A stretch of 64,000 nucleotides of DNA. It comes from Mesorhizobium sp. M2D.F.Ca.ET.226.01.1.1 (lineage in GTDB: Bacteria; Pseudomonadota; Alphaproteobacteria; Rhizobiales; Rhizobiaceae). Of the stretch, positions 42,833 through 51,232 are shown piece by piece (position 1 is the first letter of the stretch; each line of letters opens with the position of its first letter). The notes below the pieces were generated by a model. The model had not been told where the DNA came from. It ran no database searches and worked only from the letters and a program-made list of their open reading frames with translations. Made by a program: the position numbers and the translations under genes. The stretch is taken from positions 432,462-496,461 of the forward strand of contig NZ_RZOY02000005.1 of NCBI RefSeq assembly GCF_004022705.2, written 5' to 3'.

Positions 42833-43549
42833 TTATTCGCGCTCGCCGGTGAAATTCAGGAGCAGCTGGAAGATGTTGATGAAGTTCAGATAGAGCGAGA
42901 AGGCGCCGAACACGGCGAGCTTCTGCTGCGATTCCGCGTCGAAGTTCTCGGCATACTGTTCCTTGATCGTCTGTGTATCCCAGGCTGTGAGGCCGACGAA
43001 GACGGCAATGCCGATCACCGAGATAGCGAACTGCAGCGCGGTCGAGCCGAGGAAGAGGTTGATCAGGCTGGCGATCACCACGCCGATCAGGCCCATAATC
43101 AGGAAGGACGAGAACTGCGTCAGGTCACGCCTGGTCGTATAGCCGTAAAGGCTGGTGGCTCCGAACATCGTGGCGGCGATGAAGAAAGTGCGCGCGATGC
43201 TGGTCGAGGTGAAGACCAGGAACACCGAGGCGAGCGATAGGCCCATCACCGCGCAGAAGGCCCAGAACATCGTCTGTGCGCTCGCCGCCGACATGGTCTG
43301 CATCTTGAACGAGAAGATCATGACGAAGGCGAGCGGCGCCAGCATCACCACCCATTTCAGCGGGCTGGAGAAGATCGGCACGTAGAGCGCCGGCGTCGAG
43401 GCCACGAAGAAGGCGACCAGGCCGGTTACGACGAGGCCGAGGCCCATGTAGTTGTAGACGCGCAGCATATGCCTGCGCAGGCCCTCGTCATAGACGGCTC
43501 CGGCCTGGACGCTGGTGCCCATTCGGTATCCCAGCTTGGGGCTGCTCAT
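42833..43549 (-). CDS. Bax inhibitor-1/YccA family membrane protein
   Basis: A 238-residue protein with seven membrane helices, the UPF0005/BI-1 fold. MLRVYNYMGLGLVVTGLVAF is the first helix, and VFVGLTAWDTQTIKEQYAE holds the conserved Asp pair region. Bacterial members are calcium-leak or stability proteins of the inner membrane. The 17-base distance to the anti-sigma gene upstream suggests cotranscription with the sigma/anti-sigma pair. Confidence 0.9.
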   Translation of the reverse strand: MSSPKLGYRMGTSVQAGAVYDEGLRRHMLRVYNYMGLGLVVTGLVAFFVASTPALYVPIFSSPLKWVVMLAPLAFVMIFSFKMQTMSAASAQTMFWAFCAVMGLSLASVFLVFTSTSIARTFFIAATMFGATSLYGYTTRRDLTQFSSFLIMGLIGVVIASLINLFLGSTALQFAISVIGIAVFVGLTAWDTQTIKEQYAENFDAESQQKLAVFGAFSLYLNFINIFQLLLNFTGERE

Positions 43550-43566
43550 TTGGTTCTCCTTGGTTC

Positions 43567-44340
43567 TCAGTAGAGAGTTCTGGCGAGTTTCTCGGCGGCA
43601 CGGTCGAGGCTGCCGGCGTCGCCGCGCCCGACCACGGCATAGGCAACCTCACCGATCTGGAAATAGGCCGACGAAATGTCGTCGGCAGGCGCGATTGTCG
43701 GCTTCACGACGTCGAACGTGCCCGGCCTGATGGCGAACAGCGAGACGAGGCCGAGGTCCCTGGTCTCGACCGCCATCTCGACGCTCGGCCCGAATTGCGA
43801 GGGGTACACCTGGACGTCGCGGATCTTCCAGTCGTCGGGCAGCGAGGGCATGACGATCGCGGTCGCGGCGCGGATCTCGTCGGCATCGTAGCCCGGCGCC
43901 TCTTTCTGCGACGGCATCGTCTCGCGCATCAAGGTCGTGCGGTGCGCTCTCACCGCGTCTTCGACATAGGCGGGCGGCTGAGTCGAGGCGACCACCTTGG
44001 TCACCGCGATCGGCCCGAAAATGCCGTTGGCCAGCCAGCCCGCTGCGACCAGCACGGCCGCGGCCGCGGCGCGCTGCAGCACGGCAAGCATACGCCCCCT
44101 GGCAAGCGCCCTTTCCAGCCGCCGCGCTGCTTCGGTCGTGGCCGGACGGGCAATGCCGACGGGCCCGGCAAGCGCGACGCGAAGTTCGTCGCGTGTCCTC
44201 AGGTCCGACATCACGCGCGCCGCCGCTTCCGGGCGGGCGGCGAGGTGGGCCTCGACCTCGATGCGGCGGGCGACATTCAGCTGATCGTCAACATAGGCGT
44301 CGAGATCGGCATCGGTCACGGGGTCGACACTAGCGGTCAT
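43567..44340 (-). CDS. Anti-sigma factor, membrane-anchored
   Basis: A 257-residue protein. The N-terminal part (DADLDAYVDDQLNVARRIEV) is the anti-sigma domain common to RsgI/ChrR-like partners without a zinc motif. One membrane helix (about residues 90-110, AAAAAVLVAAGWLANGIFG) leads to a periplasmic sensor domain. It overlaps the sigma gene by 4 bases, the standard arrangement that keeps the pair balanced. The signal it senses is unknown. Confidence 0.85.
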   Translation of the reverse strand: MTASVDPVTDADLDAYVDDQLNVARRIEVEAHLAARPEAAARVMSDLRTRDELRVALAGPVGIARPATTEAARRLERALARGRMLAVLQRAAAAAVLVAAGWLANGIFGPIAVTKVVASTQPPAYVEDAVRAHRTTLMRETMPSQKEAPGYDADEIRAATAIVMPSLPDDWKIRDVQVYPSQFGPSVEMAVETRDLGLVSLFAIRPGTFDVVKPTIAPADDISSAYFQIGEVAYAVVGRGDAGSLDRAAEKLARTLY

Positions 44341-44870
44341 TGATCGTCTCCCACGATCCTGAGATGCGGCCTGGCTTTCGGCGCCGCGCCCTCCTCCATC
44401 TCGCGCAGCGCGGCACGCGCGCGGCCGATGCGCGACATCAGCGTTCCGAGCGGCACGCCGATGACTTCGGCTGCCTGCTGATAGGACAGCCCCTCGATTG
44501 CCACGAGATGCAGCGCCGAGCGCTGTTCCTCGGGGAGCGAAAGAAACGCCTCCCGGACTTGCGACAGGCGCACCGAATGGTCCTGCGAGGCCGGCATGCT
44601 CTGGTCAGCGACAAGGCCGGCCTGTTCGATGCGCGCCGCCTCGGAGCGGCGCGAGCGCATGCGGTCGATGAAGATGTTGTGCACGATCGCCAGCAGCCAG
44701 GCGCGCAGATTGCCGCCCGAGCGAAAGGTCGCGCGCCGCTCATAGGCGCGCACCAGCGCGTCATGGACGAGATCCTCGGCATCAGTGCCGTCGCGCGTCA
44801 GCGAGCGCGCATAGCGCCGCAGCGATCCCAACTGCCCGACAATATCGAAGCGTGCCATTGAGCGTTTCAT
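44337..44870 (-). CDS. ECF RNA polymerase sigma factor
   Basis: A sigma-70 ECF protein of about 177 residues. Region 2: LVHDALVRAYERRATFRSGG and AWLLAIVHNIFIDRMR. Region 4: LPEEQRSALHLVAIEGLSYQ and AAEVIGVPLGTLMSRIGRAR. Start could be ATG 44888, 44870 or 44858; none has a good ribosome binding site. A GGGAT / CGTAA pair about 18 bases apart just upstream could be an autoregulated promoter, but this is weak. Confidence 0.9.
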   Translation of the reverse strand: MKRSMARFDIVGQLGSLRRYARSLTRDGTDAEDLVHDALVRAYERRATFRSGGNLRAWLLAIVHNIFIDRMRSRRSEAARIEQAGLVADQSMPASQDHSVRLSQVREAFLSLPEEQRSALHLVAIEGLSYQQAAEVIGVPLGTLMSRIGRARAALREMEEGAAPKARPHLRIVGDDQ

Positions 44871-45002
44871 GCCCTGTTTACGGAGCATGTAGGGACTTTA
44901 ATCCCTGCCCGGCATTTCTTTTCTGTGGGGCTGGTGGAGAGGAAAGCGCTGGCGCAGCACTGTCGATTTGCGTATCACTCCGCCGCCATTGGAGTCCTTT
45001 CG

Positions 45003-46187
45003 ATGTTCGAGACCCTGCAGCCAGCGCCGGCCGACAAGATCCTTGCCCTGATCGGCCTCTACCGCAACGACCCGCGGCCCGGCAAAGTCGACTTGGGTGT
45101 CGGCGTCTACAAGGATATCGACGGGAGGACGCCGGTGATGCGCGCCGTGCGCGAGGCCGAGAAGCGGCTGCTGGCGAGCCAGGACACAAAAACCTATCTC
45201 GGCCTTGCCGGCGATACGGGCTTCAACGCCGCTATGATCAAGCTTGCCTTTGGCGACAAGGCCGACCTGTCGCGCATCCGCGCGGCCCAGGCGCCGGGCG
45301 GCTCGGGCGCGCTCAGGCTGGTGGCCGAGCTTGTGCAGCGCACGCGCCCCGGCGCGACCGTCTGGCTATCCGACCCGACCTGGCCGAACCATCCGCCGGT
45401 GATGCGCGCCGCCGGCCTCCAGGTTCGCGACTATCCCTATTTCGACGCCGCCTCGGGCGCTGTCCGCTTCGACGAGATGCTGGCGGCGCTCAAGATCGCA
45501 AACAGCGGCGATGTCGTGCTGCTGCATGGCTGCTGCCACAACCCGACCGGCGCCAACCTCGATGCCACGCAGTGGGCCAAGGTCGCCGACGTGCTTCTGG
45601 AGCGCGGACTGCTGCCTTTCGTCGACATCGCCTATCAGGGTTTTGGCGAGGGCCTGGACGCCGACGCCGCCGGCCTGCGGCTGCTGGCCGAACGGGTGCC
45701 GGAAATGGTGGTAGCCTCGAGCTGCTCGAAGAATTTCGCCGTCTATCGCGATCGCGTGGGTGCTGCGATGATCATGGCCAAGGACGGCACCCAGGCCGAT
45801 GTGGCGATGAGCCAGATGCTCGCGGCGGCACGCGCGCTCTATTCGATGCCGCCGGATCATGGCGCCGCGGCGGTGCGCATGGTGCTGGAGGATGCAAACC
45901 TCAGAAAGGACTGGGAGACGGAGCTTGAAGAGATGCGGCTGCGCATGCTCAGGCTGCGCGTTGCTTTCGCCGAAGCGTTGCGCCGGCAATCCAACTCCGA
46001 CCGTTTCGATTTCGTCGCCAGCCATCGCGGCATGTTTTCCAGGCTTGGACTGACCGAAGCGAAGGTCGAGCGGCTGCGCACCGAGCATGCCGTCTATATG
46101 GTCGGTGATAGCCGCATCAACGTTGCCGGCCTGCCTGAGGTCGGCATGGACGATCTCGCCAAGGCGATCGTCTCGGTGCTCGACTGA
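45003..46187 (+). CDS. Aromatic amino acid / aspartate aminotransferase
   Basis: A 394-residue class I PLP aminotransferase. SSCSKNFAVYRDRVGA holds the PLP lysine, CCHNPTGANLD the substrate region, and FETLQPAPADKILALIG is the TyrB-type start. It transfers the amino group between aromatic or dicarboxylic amino acids and 2-oxoglutarate. ATG 45003 with GGAG upstream is the start; the frame is open to 44925. Divergent from the sigma factor gene. Confidence 0.9.
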   Translation: MFETLQPAPADKILALIGLYRNDPRPGKVDLGVGVYKDIDGRTPVMRAVREAEKRLLASQDTKTYLGLAGDTGFNAAMIKLAFGDKADLSRIRAAQAPGGSGALRLVAELVQRTRPGATVWLSDPTWPNHPPVMRAAGLQVRDYPYFDAASGAVRFDEMLAALKIANSGDVVLLHGCCHNPTGANLDATQWAKVADVLLERGLLPFVDIAYQGFGEGLDADAAGLRLLAERVPEMVVASSCSKNFAVYRDRVGAAMIMAKDGTQADVAMSQMLAAARALYSMPPDHGAAAVRMVLEDANLRKDWETELEEMRLRMLRLRVAFAEALRRQSNSDRFDFVASHRGMFSRLGLTEAKVERLRTEHAVYMVGDSRINVAGLPEVGMDDLAKAIVSVLD

Positions 46188-46257
46188 GGCTGTGGACAAC
46201 TCGTTTCAGCGTCCGGCCAGGATTGGTCGGACGTCGGTCGCGGGATAGGCTCGACCC

Positions 46258-47082
46258 ATGAAGCCCTCCAAGGACATTTCCCGGCTGATCGAGATCATGG
46301 CTGCGCTCAGGGCGCCGAAGACCGGCTGCCCCTGGGATATCGAGCAGAATTTCTCGACCATCGCGCCTTATACGATCGAGGAAGCCTACGAGGTGGCGGA
46401 TGCGATCGCGCGCGGCGATTTCGACGATCTGCGGGAGGAGCTGGGCGACCTCTTGCTTCAGGTCGTCTACCACGCGCAGATGGCTGAGGAGATCGGCGAG
46501 TTCGCTTTCGGCGATGTCGTCGAGGCCATCACCACCAAGATGATCCGCCGCCATCCGCACGTCTTCGGCGACGAGAAGGCGCGCAGCGCCGGCATGGCCA
46601 AGGGCATGTGGGAGAAGATCAAGGCGGCCGAAAAAGCCGAGAAGCGCGACGCCCGCATCGCGCGCGGGCTCGACCCGGAAGATCACGGCAGGGGTTTTCT
46701 CGACAGCGTGCCGGTGGCGCTCCCTGCCCTGACGCGAGCCCTGAAGCTGCAGGAGAAAGCCGCGCGTGTCGGCTTCGACTGGAGCGAGGCAGCACCGATC
46801 CTCGATAAAATAGAGGAAGAGATCGGCGAATTGCGCGAAGCGCTCGCCGGGGGCGATACCGGACCGATCAAGGACGAGTTCGGCGACATGCTGTTTGCCC
46901 TGGTCAATCTCGGCCGCCACCTCAAGCTCGACTCCGAAGCGGCCTTGAGCGGCACCAACGAAAAATTCCGTTCGCGTTTCCACTATGTCGAGCAGGCCCT
47001 GGAGGCCTCGGGCGGTTCACTGGAGAAGGCAACGCTCGACGAGATGGAAGCGCTCTGGCAGCAGGCCAAAAGCGCCAAATAA
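46258..47082 (+). CDS. mazG: Nucleoside triphosphate pyrophosphohydrolase MazG
   Basis: A 274-residue enzyme with two MazG domains that hydrolyses NTPs and dNTPs to monophosphates. The first has GCPWDIEQNF and EEAYEVADAI with REELGDLLLQVVYHAQMAEE, the second EEEIGELREAL and DEFGDMLFALVNLGR. These EExxE...ExxD patterns bind magnesium. It is convergent with hflX, with 7 bases between the stops. Confidence 0.93.
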   Translation: MKPSKDISRLIEIMAALRAPKTGCPWDIEQNFSTIAPYTIEEAYEVADAIARGDFDDLREELGDLLLQVVYHAQMAEEIGEFAFGDVVEAITTKMIRRHPHVFGDEKARSAGMAKGMWEKIKAAEKAEKRDARIARGLDPEDHGRGFLDSVPVALPALTRALKLQEKAARVGFDWSEAAPILDKIEEEIGELREALAGGDTGPIKDEFGDMLFALVNLGRHLKLDSEAALSGTNEKFRSRFHYVEQALEASGGSLEKATLDEMEALWQQAKSAK

Positions 47083-47089
47083 CAGCCGG

Positions 47090-48478
47090 TCAGCTGCCGT
47101 TCTTGCGATGCAGGCGGCTCTCGATCTCTTGCCTGGCGCTGTGCGTTGCCGTCAGCGAGAGGGTGACGCTGCCGTCCTCGTTGTCGGCGCGCGAAACGAC
47201 ATCGCCGTTGCGATAGAGCCAGTCGACCTGGCCAAGCTGGGCGGGGCTCAAGGTCACCGTCATCGTTTCCAGTTCGCCCGACACGCGAGTCTCGATGAGC
47301 GCCTTCAGCGTGTCCAGTCCTTCGCCGGTCACCGCGGATATGGCGATCGGCGGTGCCTTGCCGCTCGCGCCTTCGGCAAGCAGCCGCTCCCGGTTGCCTT
47401 CGTCGAGCAGGTCGATCTTGTTCCAGACCTCGATCACGCGCTTGTCGTCGGCGGCGTCGACACCGAGATCGGCAAGGATGCGCTCAACATCCTCCGCCTG
47501 CGCCGCCGTGTCCGGATCGGAGATGTCGCGCAGATGCAGCACCAGATCGGCCTCGACGACCTCTTCCAGCGTTGCCCGAAAAGCGGCCACAAGATGAGTC
47601 GGCAGGTCGGAGATAAAACCCACGGTGTCCGACAGGATGACCGGCGTGCCGTGCGGCAGCCGCACGCGCCGCAGCGTCGGGTCGAGCGTCGCGAACAGCA
47701 TGTCCTCGGCCAGCACCCCTGCCCCGGTCAACCGGTTGAACAGCGTCGACTTTCCGGCATTGGTGTAGCCGACGATCGCGACGACCGGGAACGGCACCTT
47801 CTTGCGCTTGGCGCGGTGCAGGTCGCGCGTGCGCCGAACCGTTTCCAGTTCATGCTTCAGCTTGGTGATCTTGTCCTGCAGGATGCGGCGGTCGGATTCG
47901 ATCTGGGTTTCGCCGGGACCGCCAAGGAAGCCGGCACCGCCGCGTTGCCGTTCGAGGTGGGTCCAGCTGCGTACCAGCCGGCCCTTCTGGTAGTTGAGAT
48001 GGGCAAGCTCGACCTGCAGCGTGCCTTCCTTGGTGCGCGCCCGTTCGCCGAAGATCTCGAGGATCAGCCCGGTGCGGTCGAGCACCTTGGCGTTGAGTTC
48101 CTTTTCGAGATTGCGCTGCTGCACCGGCGTCAGCGGGTGGTCGACGATGACCAGCTCCGCCTTGCGCTCCTTCACGATGTCGGCGAATTCGGCCACTTTG
48201 CCGCTGCCGAGCAGCGTCGCCGGCCGCGGGTCGGCGACCGTCACGACCGCCGTATGGACCGGATTGAGATCGATGGCGCTGGCAAGCCCGACCGCTTCGT
48301 CATGGCGGGCATCGGCCGAGCGGCTCAGACGCGGACGGCTCATTTCCTCGTCGCCGCGCGGCTGGCGGGTGAGCACCGGCACAATCACAACGGCTCGGGT
48401 CGGATCCTTGGCTTCCGGCCCGAGTTGATGTCCTTGTTTTCCGCGAACGCTGCGGTCCGCGTCCTTATCACGTGCCAA
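47090..48478 (-). CDS. hflX: GTPase HflX
   Basis: A 462-residue GTPase. G1 is GYTNAGKSTLFNRLTGA, G3 DTVGFISDLP, G4 NKIDLL. The N-terminal HflX domain (KAELVIVDHPLTPVQQRNLE) and the glycine-rich LERQRGGAGFLGGPGE linker precede it. HflX rescues and splits stalled ribosomes under heat stress. It starts directly after the hfq stop, as in most proteobacteria. Confidence 0.95.
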   Translation of the reverse strand: MARDKDADRSVRGKQGHQLGPEAKDPTRAVVIVPVLTRQPRGDEEMSRPRLSRSADARHDEAVGLASAIDLNPVHTAVVTVADPRPATLLGSGKVAEFADIVKERKAELVIVDHPLTPVQQRNLEKELNAKVLDRTGLILEIFGERARTKEGTLQVELAHLNYQKGRLVRSWTHLERQRGGAGFLGGPGETQIESDRRILQDKITKLKHELETVRRTRDLHRAKRKKVPFPVVAIVGYTNAGKSTLFNRLTGAGVLAEDMLFATLDPTLRRVRLPHGTPVILSDTVGFISDLPTHLVAAFRATLEEVVEADLVLHLRDISDPDTAAQAEDVERILADLGVDAADDKRVIEVWNKIDLLDEGNRERLLAEGASGKAPPIAISAVTGEGLDTLKALIETRVSGELETMTVTLSPAQLGQVDWLYRNGDVVSRADNEDGSVTLSLTATHSARQEIESRLHRKNGS

Positions 48479-48724
48479 TCAGGCGCCCTGGCTTTCCTCG
48501 CCATCGAACATCTGAACCGGCTGGCTCGGCATGATCGTGGAAATGGCATGCTTGTAGACGAGCTGGGAGTGCCCGTCACGCCGCAACAACACACAAAAAT
48601 TGTCGAACGAAGTGACCACACCGGTCAGCTTCACGCCATTGATGAGGAAGATGGTGAGTGGGTTTTTGCTCTTGCGAACTGAGTTCAGGAACAGGTCCTG
48701 AAGGTTTTGCGATCGTTCCGCCAT
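48479..48724 (-). CDS. hfq: RNA chaperone Hfq
   Basis: An 81-residue Sm-like protein. Sm1: [20 protein letters not shown]; Sm2 has YKHAISTI with the KH pair that binds U-rich RNA on the proximal face. Its short C-terminus is typical of alphaproteobacteria. It pairs small RNAs with mRNAs, many of them in nitrogen and symbiosis regulation. The gene leads hflX. Confidence 0.97.
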   Translation of the reverse strand: MAERSQNLQDLFLNSVRKSKNPLTIFLINGVKLTGVVTSFDNFCVLLRRDGHSQLVYKHAISTIMPSQPVQMFDGEESQGA

Positions 48725-48867
48725 TTTTCTTGTCTTTCGCCGATCCCCTTCGGTTTACGGGCCAATGCGCCAAATTACGCGGCACCTGTCAAGCGCGCAA
48801 ACCCCCTCTTGCCAACACAATGGCAAGCAGAACGAGATAGTTAAGGTTCATTCCAGTTGTGCGGTTA

Positions 48868-49731
48868 TCAGGCTGGACTTTTTTCCGCAACGTCAAAAAA
48901 TGCTTGCCGCAACGAAAGTGTCATAGAGCCAGGATGGCCATTGGCGATCGGCGCGCCGTCGATTTCGACCACCGGCATGGCGATTGTCGTCGCCGAGCTG
49001 ATGAACGCTTCTCTGGCCGCCTTGGCCTCAGCGACCGAAAAACCACGCTCCTCGATCTTCAGGCCAAGCTTGGTGGCGACGTCGAAAAGCGTCGTGCGGG
49101 TGATGCCGCGCAGGATGCCGTGCTCGGCCGGCCGGGTAACCAGGACGCCGTCCTTTGTGACGATCCAGGCATTGGACGAGCCGCCTTCCTTGACGTTTCC
49201 GTCGGTATCGACGAACCAGGCTTCCTGGGCGCCTGCTTCCTTGGCCTTCTGCTTGGCGAGCACATTGGGCAAGAGGCCCGTGCTCTTGATGTCGACCCGG
49301 TCCCAGCGATTCTCCGGCACCGTGATAACCTTGATGCCGGTCTCCGCCCGTTTCGCCGCCGCGCCCGGATCGGCTTTCCTGGCAGTTATGACCAGGGACG
49401 ACCTCGTGCCTGCGGCCGGAAAGACGAACTCACGGCTGGCAACGCCGCGCGTCACCTGCACATAGACAAGGCCGTTGACCACGCCATTGCGATTGACAAC
49501 CTCGCGCAGCAGCATCGGCAAGACGCCTTCCGACACCGGCCAGGCGATCGACAGTTCCTTCAGCGAGCGCTTGAGCCGCGCGAGATGACGCGGCATGTCG
49601 ACGATATGGCCGCGCGCCACCTCGCAGACCTCATAGACGCCGTCGGCGAACTGGAAGCCGCGATCCTCGATGTGCACGCTGGCTTGGGCATGGACGACGT
49701 AACGGCCGTTGACATAGGCAATGCGCGGCAT
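48868..49731 (-). CDS. dat: D-amino acid aminotransferase (class IV PLP enzyme)
   Basis: A 287-residue fold-type IV aminotransferase. HIEDRGFQFADGVYEVCEV near the N-terminus and DIKSTGLLPNVLAKQKAKEA, where Lys binds PLP, and KEGGSSNAWIV are family marks. It makes D-amino acids such as D-Ala or D-Glu for peptidoglycan. ATG 49731 has GAGG six bases upstream; ATG 49737 sits on that box and is rejected. It lies between ntrX and hfq as in many Rhizobiales. Confidence 0.88.
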   Translation of the reverse strand: MPRIAYVNGRYVVHAQASVHIEDRGFQFADGVYEVCEVARGHIVDMPRHLARLKRSLKELSIAWPVSEGVLPMLLREVVNRNGVVNGLVYVQVTRGVASREFVFPAAGTRSSLVITARKADPGAAAKRAETGIKVITVPENRWDRVDIKSTGLLPNVLAKQKAKEAGAQEAWFVDTDGNVKEGGSSNAWIVTKDGVLVTRPAEHGILRGITRTTLFDVATKLGLKIEERGFSVAEAKAAREAFISSATTIAMPVVEIDGAPIANGHPGSMTLSLRQAFFDVAEKSPA

Positions 49732-49870
49732 GGGCATCCTCAGGGTAATATCGAGCTTTCTTAGGCGATTCCGCCCCTGCCGTAATGGACAATCGCGTGG
49801 GCCAAGCAGCCCTTCGGAGTTTATGCAATTCCGGACGGAAAAGCGCCGCTCACTTTTCCTGGAATTGCTT

Positions 49871-51232
49871 TTACACACCCAGCGACTTCAGCTTGCGATG
49901 CAAGGCGGACCGTTCCATGCCGATGAACTCGGCCGTCTTCGAGATGTTGCCGCCGAAGCGGTTGATCTGGGCGATCAGATAGTCCTTCTCGAACTGCTCG
50001 CGTGCCTCGCGCAGCGGCAGCGCCATGATGTGCTGGTCCGACTGGTTCGGCGTGCGTGGCATCACGTCACCGATCTCGGAGGGCAGAAGGTCGGCCGTGA
50101 TCGGTGCATCGGCTTCCCCGCCGCGCGCCAGAATCATCAGCCGCTCGACATTGTTGCGCAGCTGGCGAACGTTGCCCGGCCAGTTGTGAGCCTGCAGCAC
50201 GGCAAGCGCGTCGTCGCCGATGCGGCGCGGCTTGATGCCGGCCTGGCGTGCGATCTGCTTCATGAAATTATCGACGAGGTAAGGAATATCCTCGCGCCGC
50301 TCGGCAAGCCCCGGCACCATGACCGGAACCACCGCCAGGCGATGGTAGAGGTCCTCGCGGAAGCGGCCGTCGGCGATCATGGCTTCGAGATTTTGCGAGG
50401 TCGAGGAAATGATGCGGACATCGACCTTGACGCGCTTGGTGCCGCCTACACGCTCGAATTGCTGCTCGACCAGCACGCGCAGGATCTTGTTTTGCGTTTC
50501 ACGCGGCATATCGGCGACTTCGTCGATGTAGAGGATGCCGCGATGCGCCTCTTCCAGCGCGCCGACCTTGCGCTCGGTGCCGTTGGATTCGGTGCCGAAC
50601 AGCTCGATCTCCATGCGCTCTGGCGTGATAGTGGCAGCGCTCAGCGTGACGAACGGGCCGCCCTTGCGCGATGAAAGCGCGTGAATGGCCCGCGCCGTCA
50701 GTTCCTTGCCGGAGCCGGACGGGCCGACGATCATGACGCGGCTGTTGGTCGGCGCGACGCGCTCGATGGTTTGCCGCAACTGGCTCATCGCCGAGGACAT
50801 GCCGATCAGGTCAAAGGTCTCGCCGCTGCGTTGCTTGAGGTCGGAGACCTCGCGCCGCAGCTTGGATGTCTCCAGCGCACGCTCGGCGATCAGGATGAGG
50901 CGGTCGGCTTTGAATGGCTTCTCGATGAAGTCGTACGCGCCGCGCCGGATGGCTGACACCGCCGTTTCGATATTGCCGTGGCCGGAGATCATCACCACCG
51001 GCATGTTAGGGTGCATGGTCTTGATCTCGTCGAGCAGCGCCAGGCCATCGAGGCGCGAGCCTTGCAGCCAGATATCGAGGAAAATCAGCCGCGGCGCGCG
51101 ATCGGCAATTGCCGCGAGCGCGCTGTCGGCATCATGTGCCGTGCGGGTTTCGTGACCCTCGTCGCTCAGGATACCAGCGACAAGTTCGCGGATGTCTTCC
51201 TCGTCATCGACGATGAGAATGTCAGACGCCAT
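49871..51232 (-). CDS. ntrX: Response regulator NtrX
   Basis: A 453-residue regulator. The receiver domain (DILIVDDEEDIRELV, phospho-Asp in LIFLDIWLQG) is followed by an AAA domain with Walker A GPSGSGKELTARAIH and the C-terminal Fis-type helix-turn-helix NISKTAEFIGMERSALHRKL. The GAFTGA loop, needed for sigma-54 contact, is missing; the position reads NGTERKVGALEEAHRG. This is normal for alphaproteobacterial NtrX. It partners NtrY in envelope and nitrogen or redox control. ATG 51232 has AAAGG upstream; the gene overlaps ntrY by 11 bases. Confidence 0.93.
   Translation of the reverse strand: MASDILIVDDEEDIRELVAGILSDEGHETRTAHDADSALAAIADRAPRLIFLDIWLQGSRLDGLALLDEIKTMHPNMPVVMISGHGNIETAVSAIRRGAYDFIEKPFKADRLILIAERALETSKLRREVSDLKQRSGETFDLIGMSSAMSQLRQTIERVAPTNSRVMIVGPSGSGKELTARAIHALSSRKGGPFVTLSAATITPERMEIELFGTESNGTERKVGALEEAHRGILYIDEVADMPRETQNKILRVLVEQQFERVGGTKRVKVDVRIISSTSQNLEAMIADGRFREDLYHRLAVVPVMVPGLAERREDIPYLVDNFMKQIARQAGIKPRRIGDDALAVLQAHNWPGNVRQLRNNVERLMILARGGEADAPITADLLPSEIGDVMPRTPNQSDQHIMALPLREAREQFEKDYLIAQINRFGGNISKTAEFIGMERSALHRKLKSLGV

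Noticed and set aside
43550..43566. ybhL RNA motif before the Bax-inhibitor gene
   Set aside because: Only 17 bases separate it from the anti-sigma gene, leaving no room for the motif.
46985..48682. Long rightward frame opposite hflX and hfq
   Set aside because: HflX and Hfq are certain on the other strand; the frame is a composition effect.
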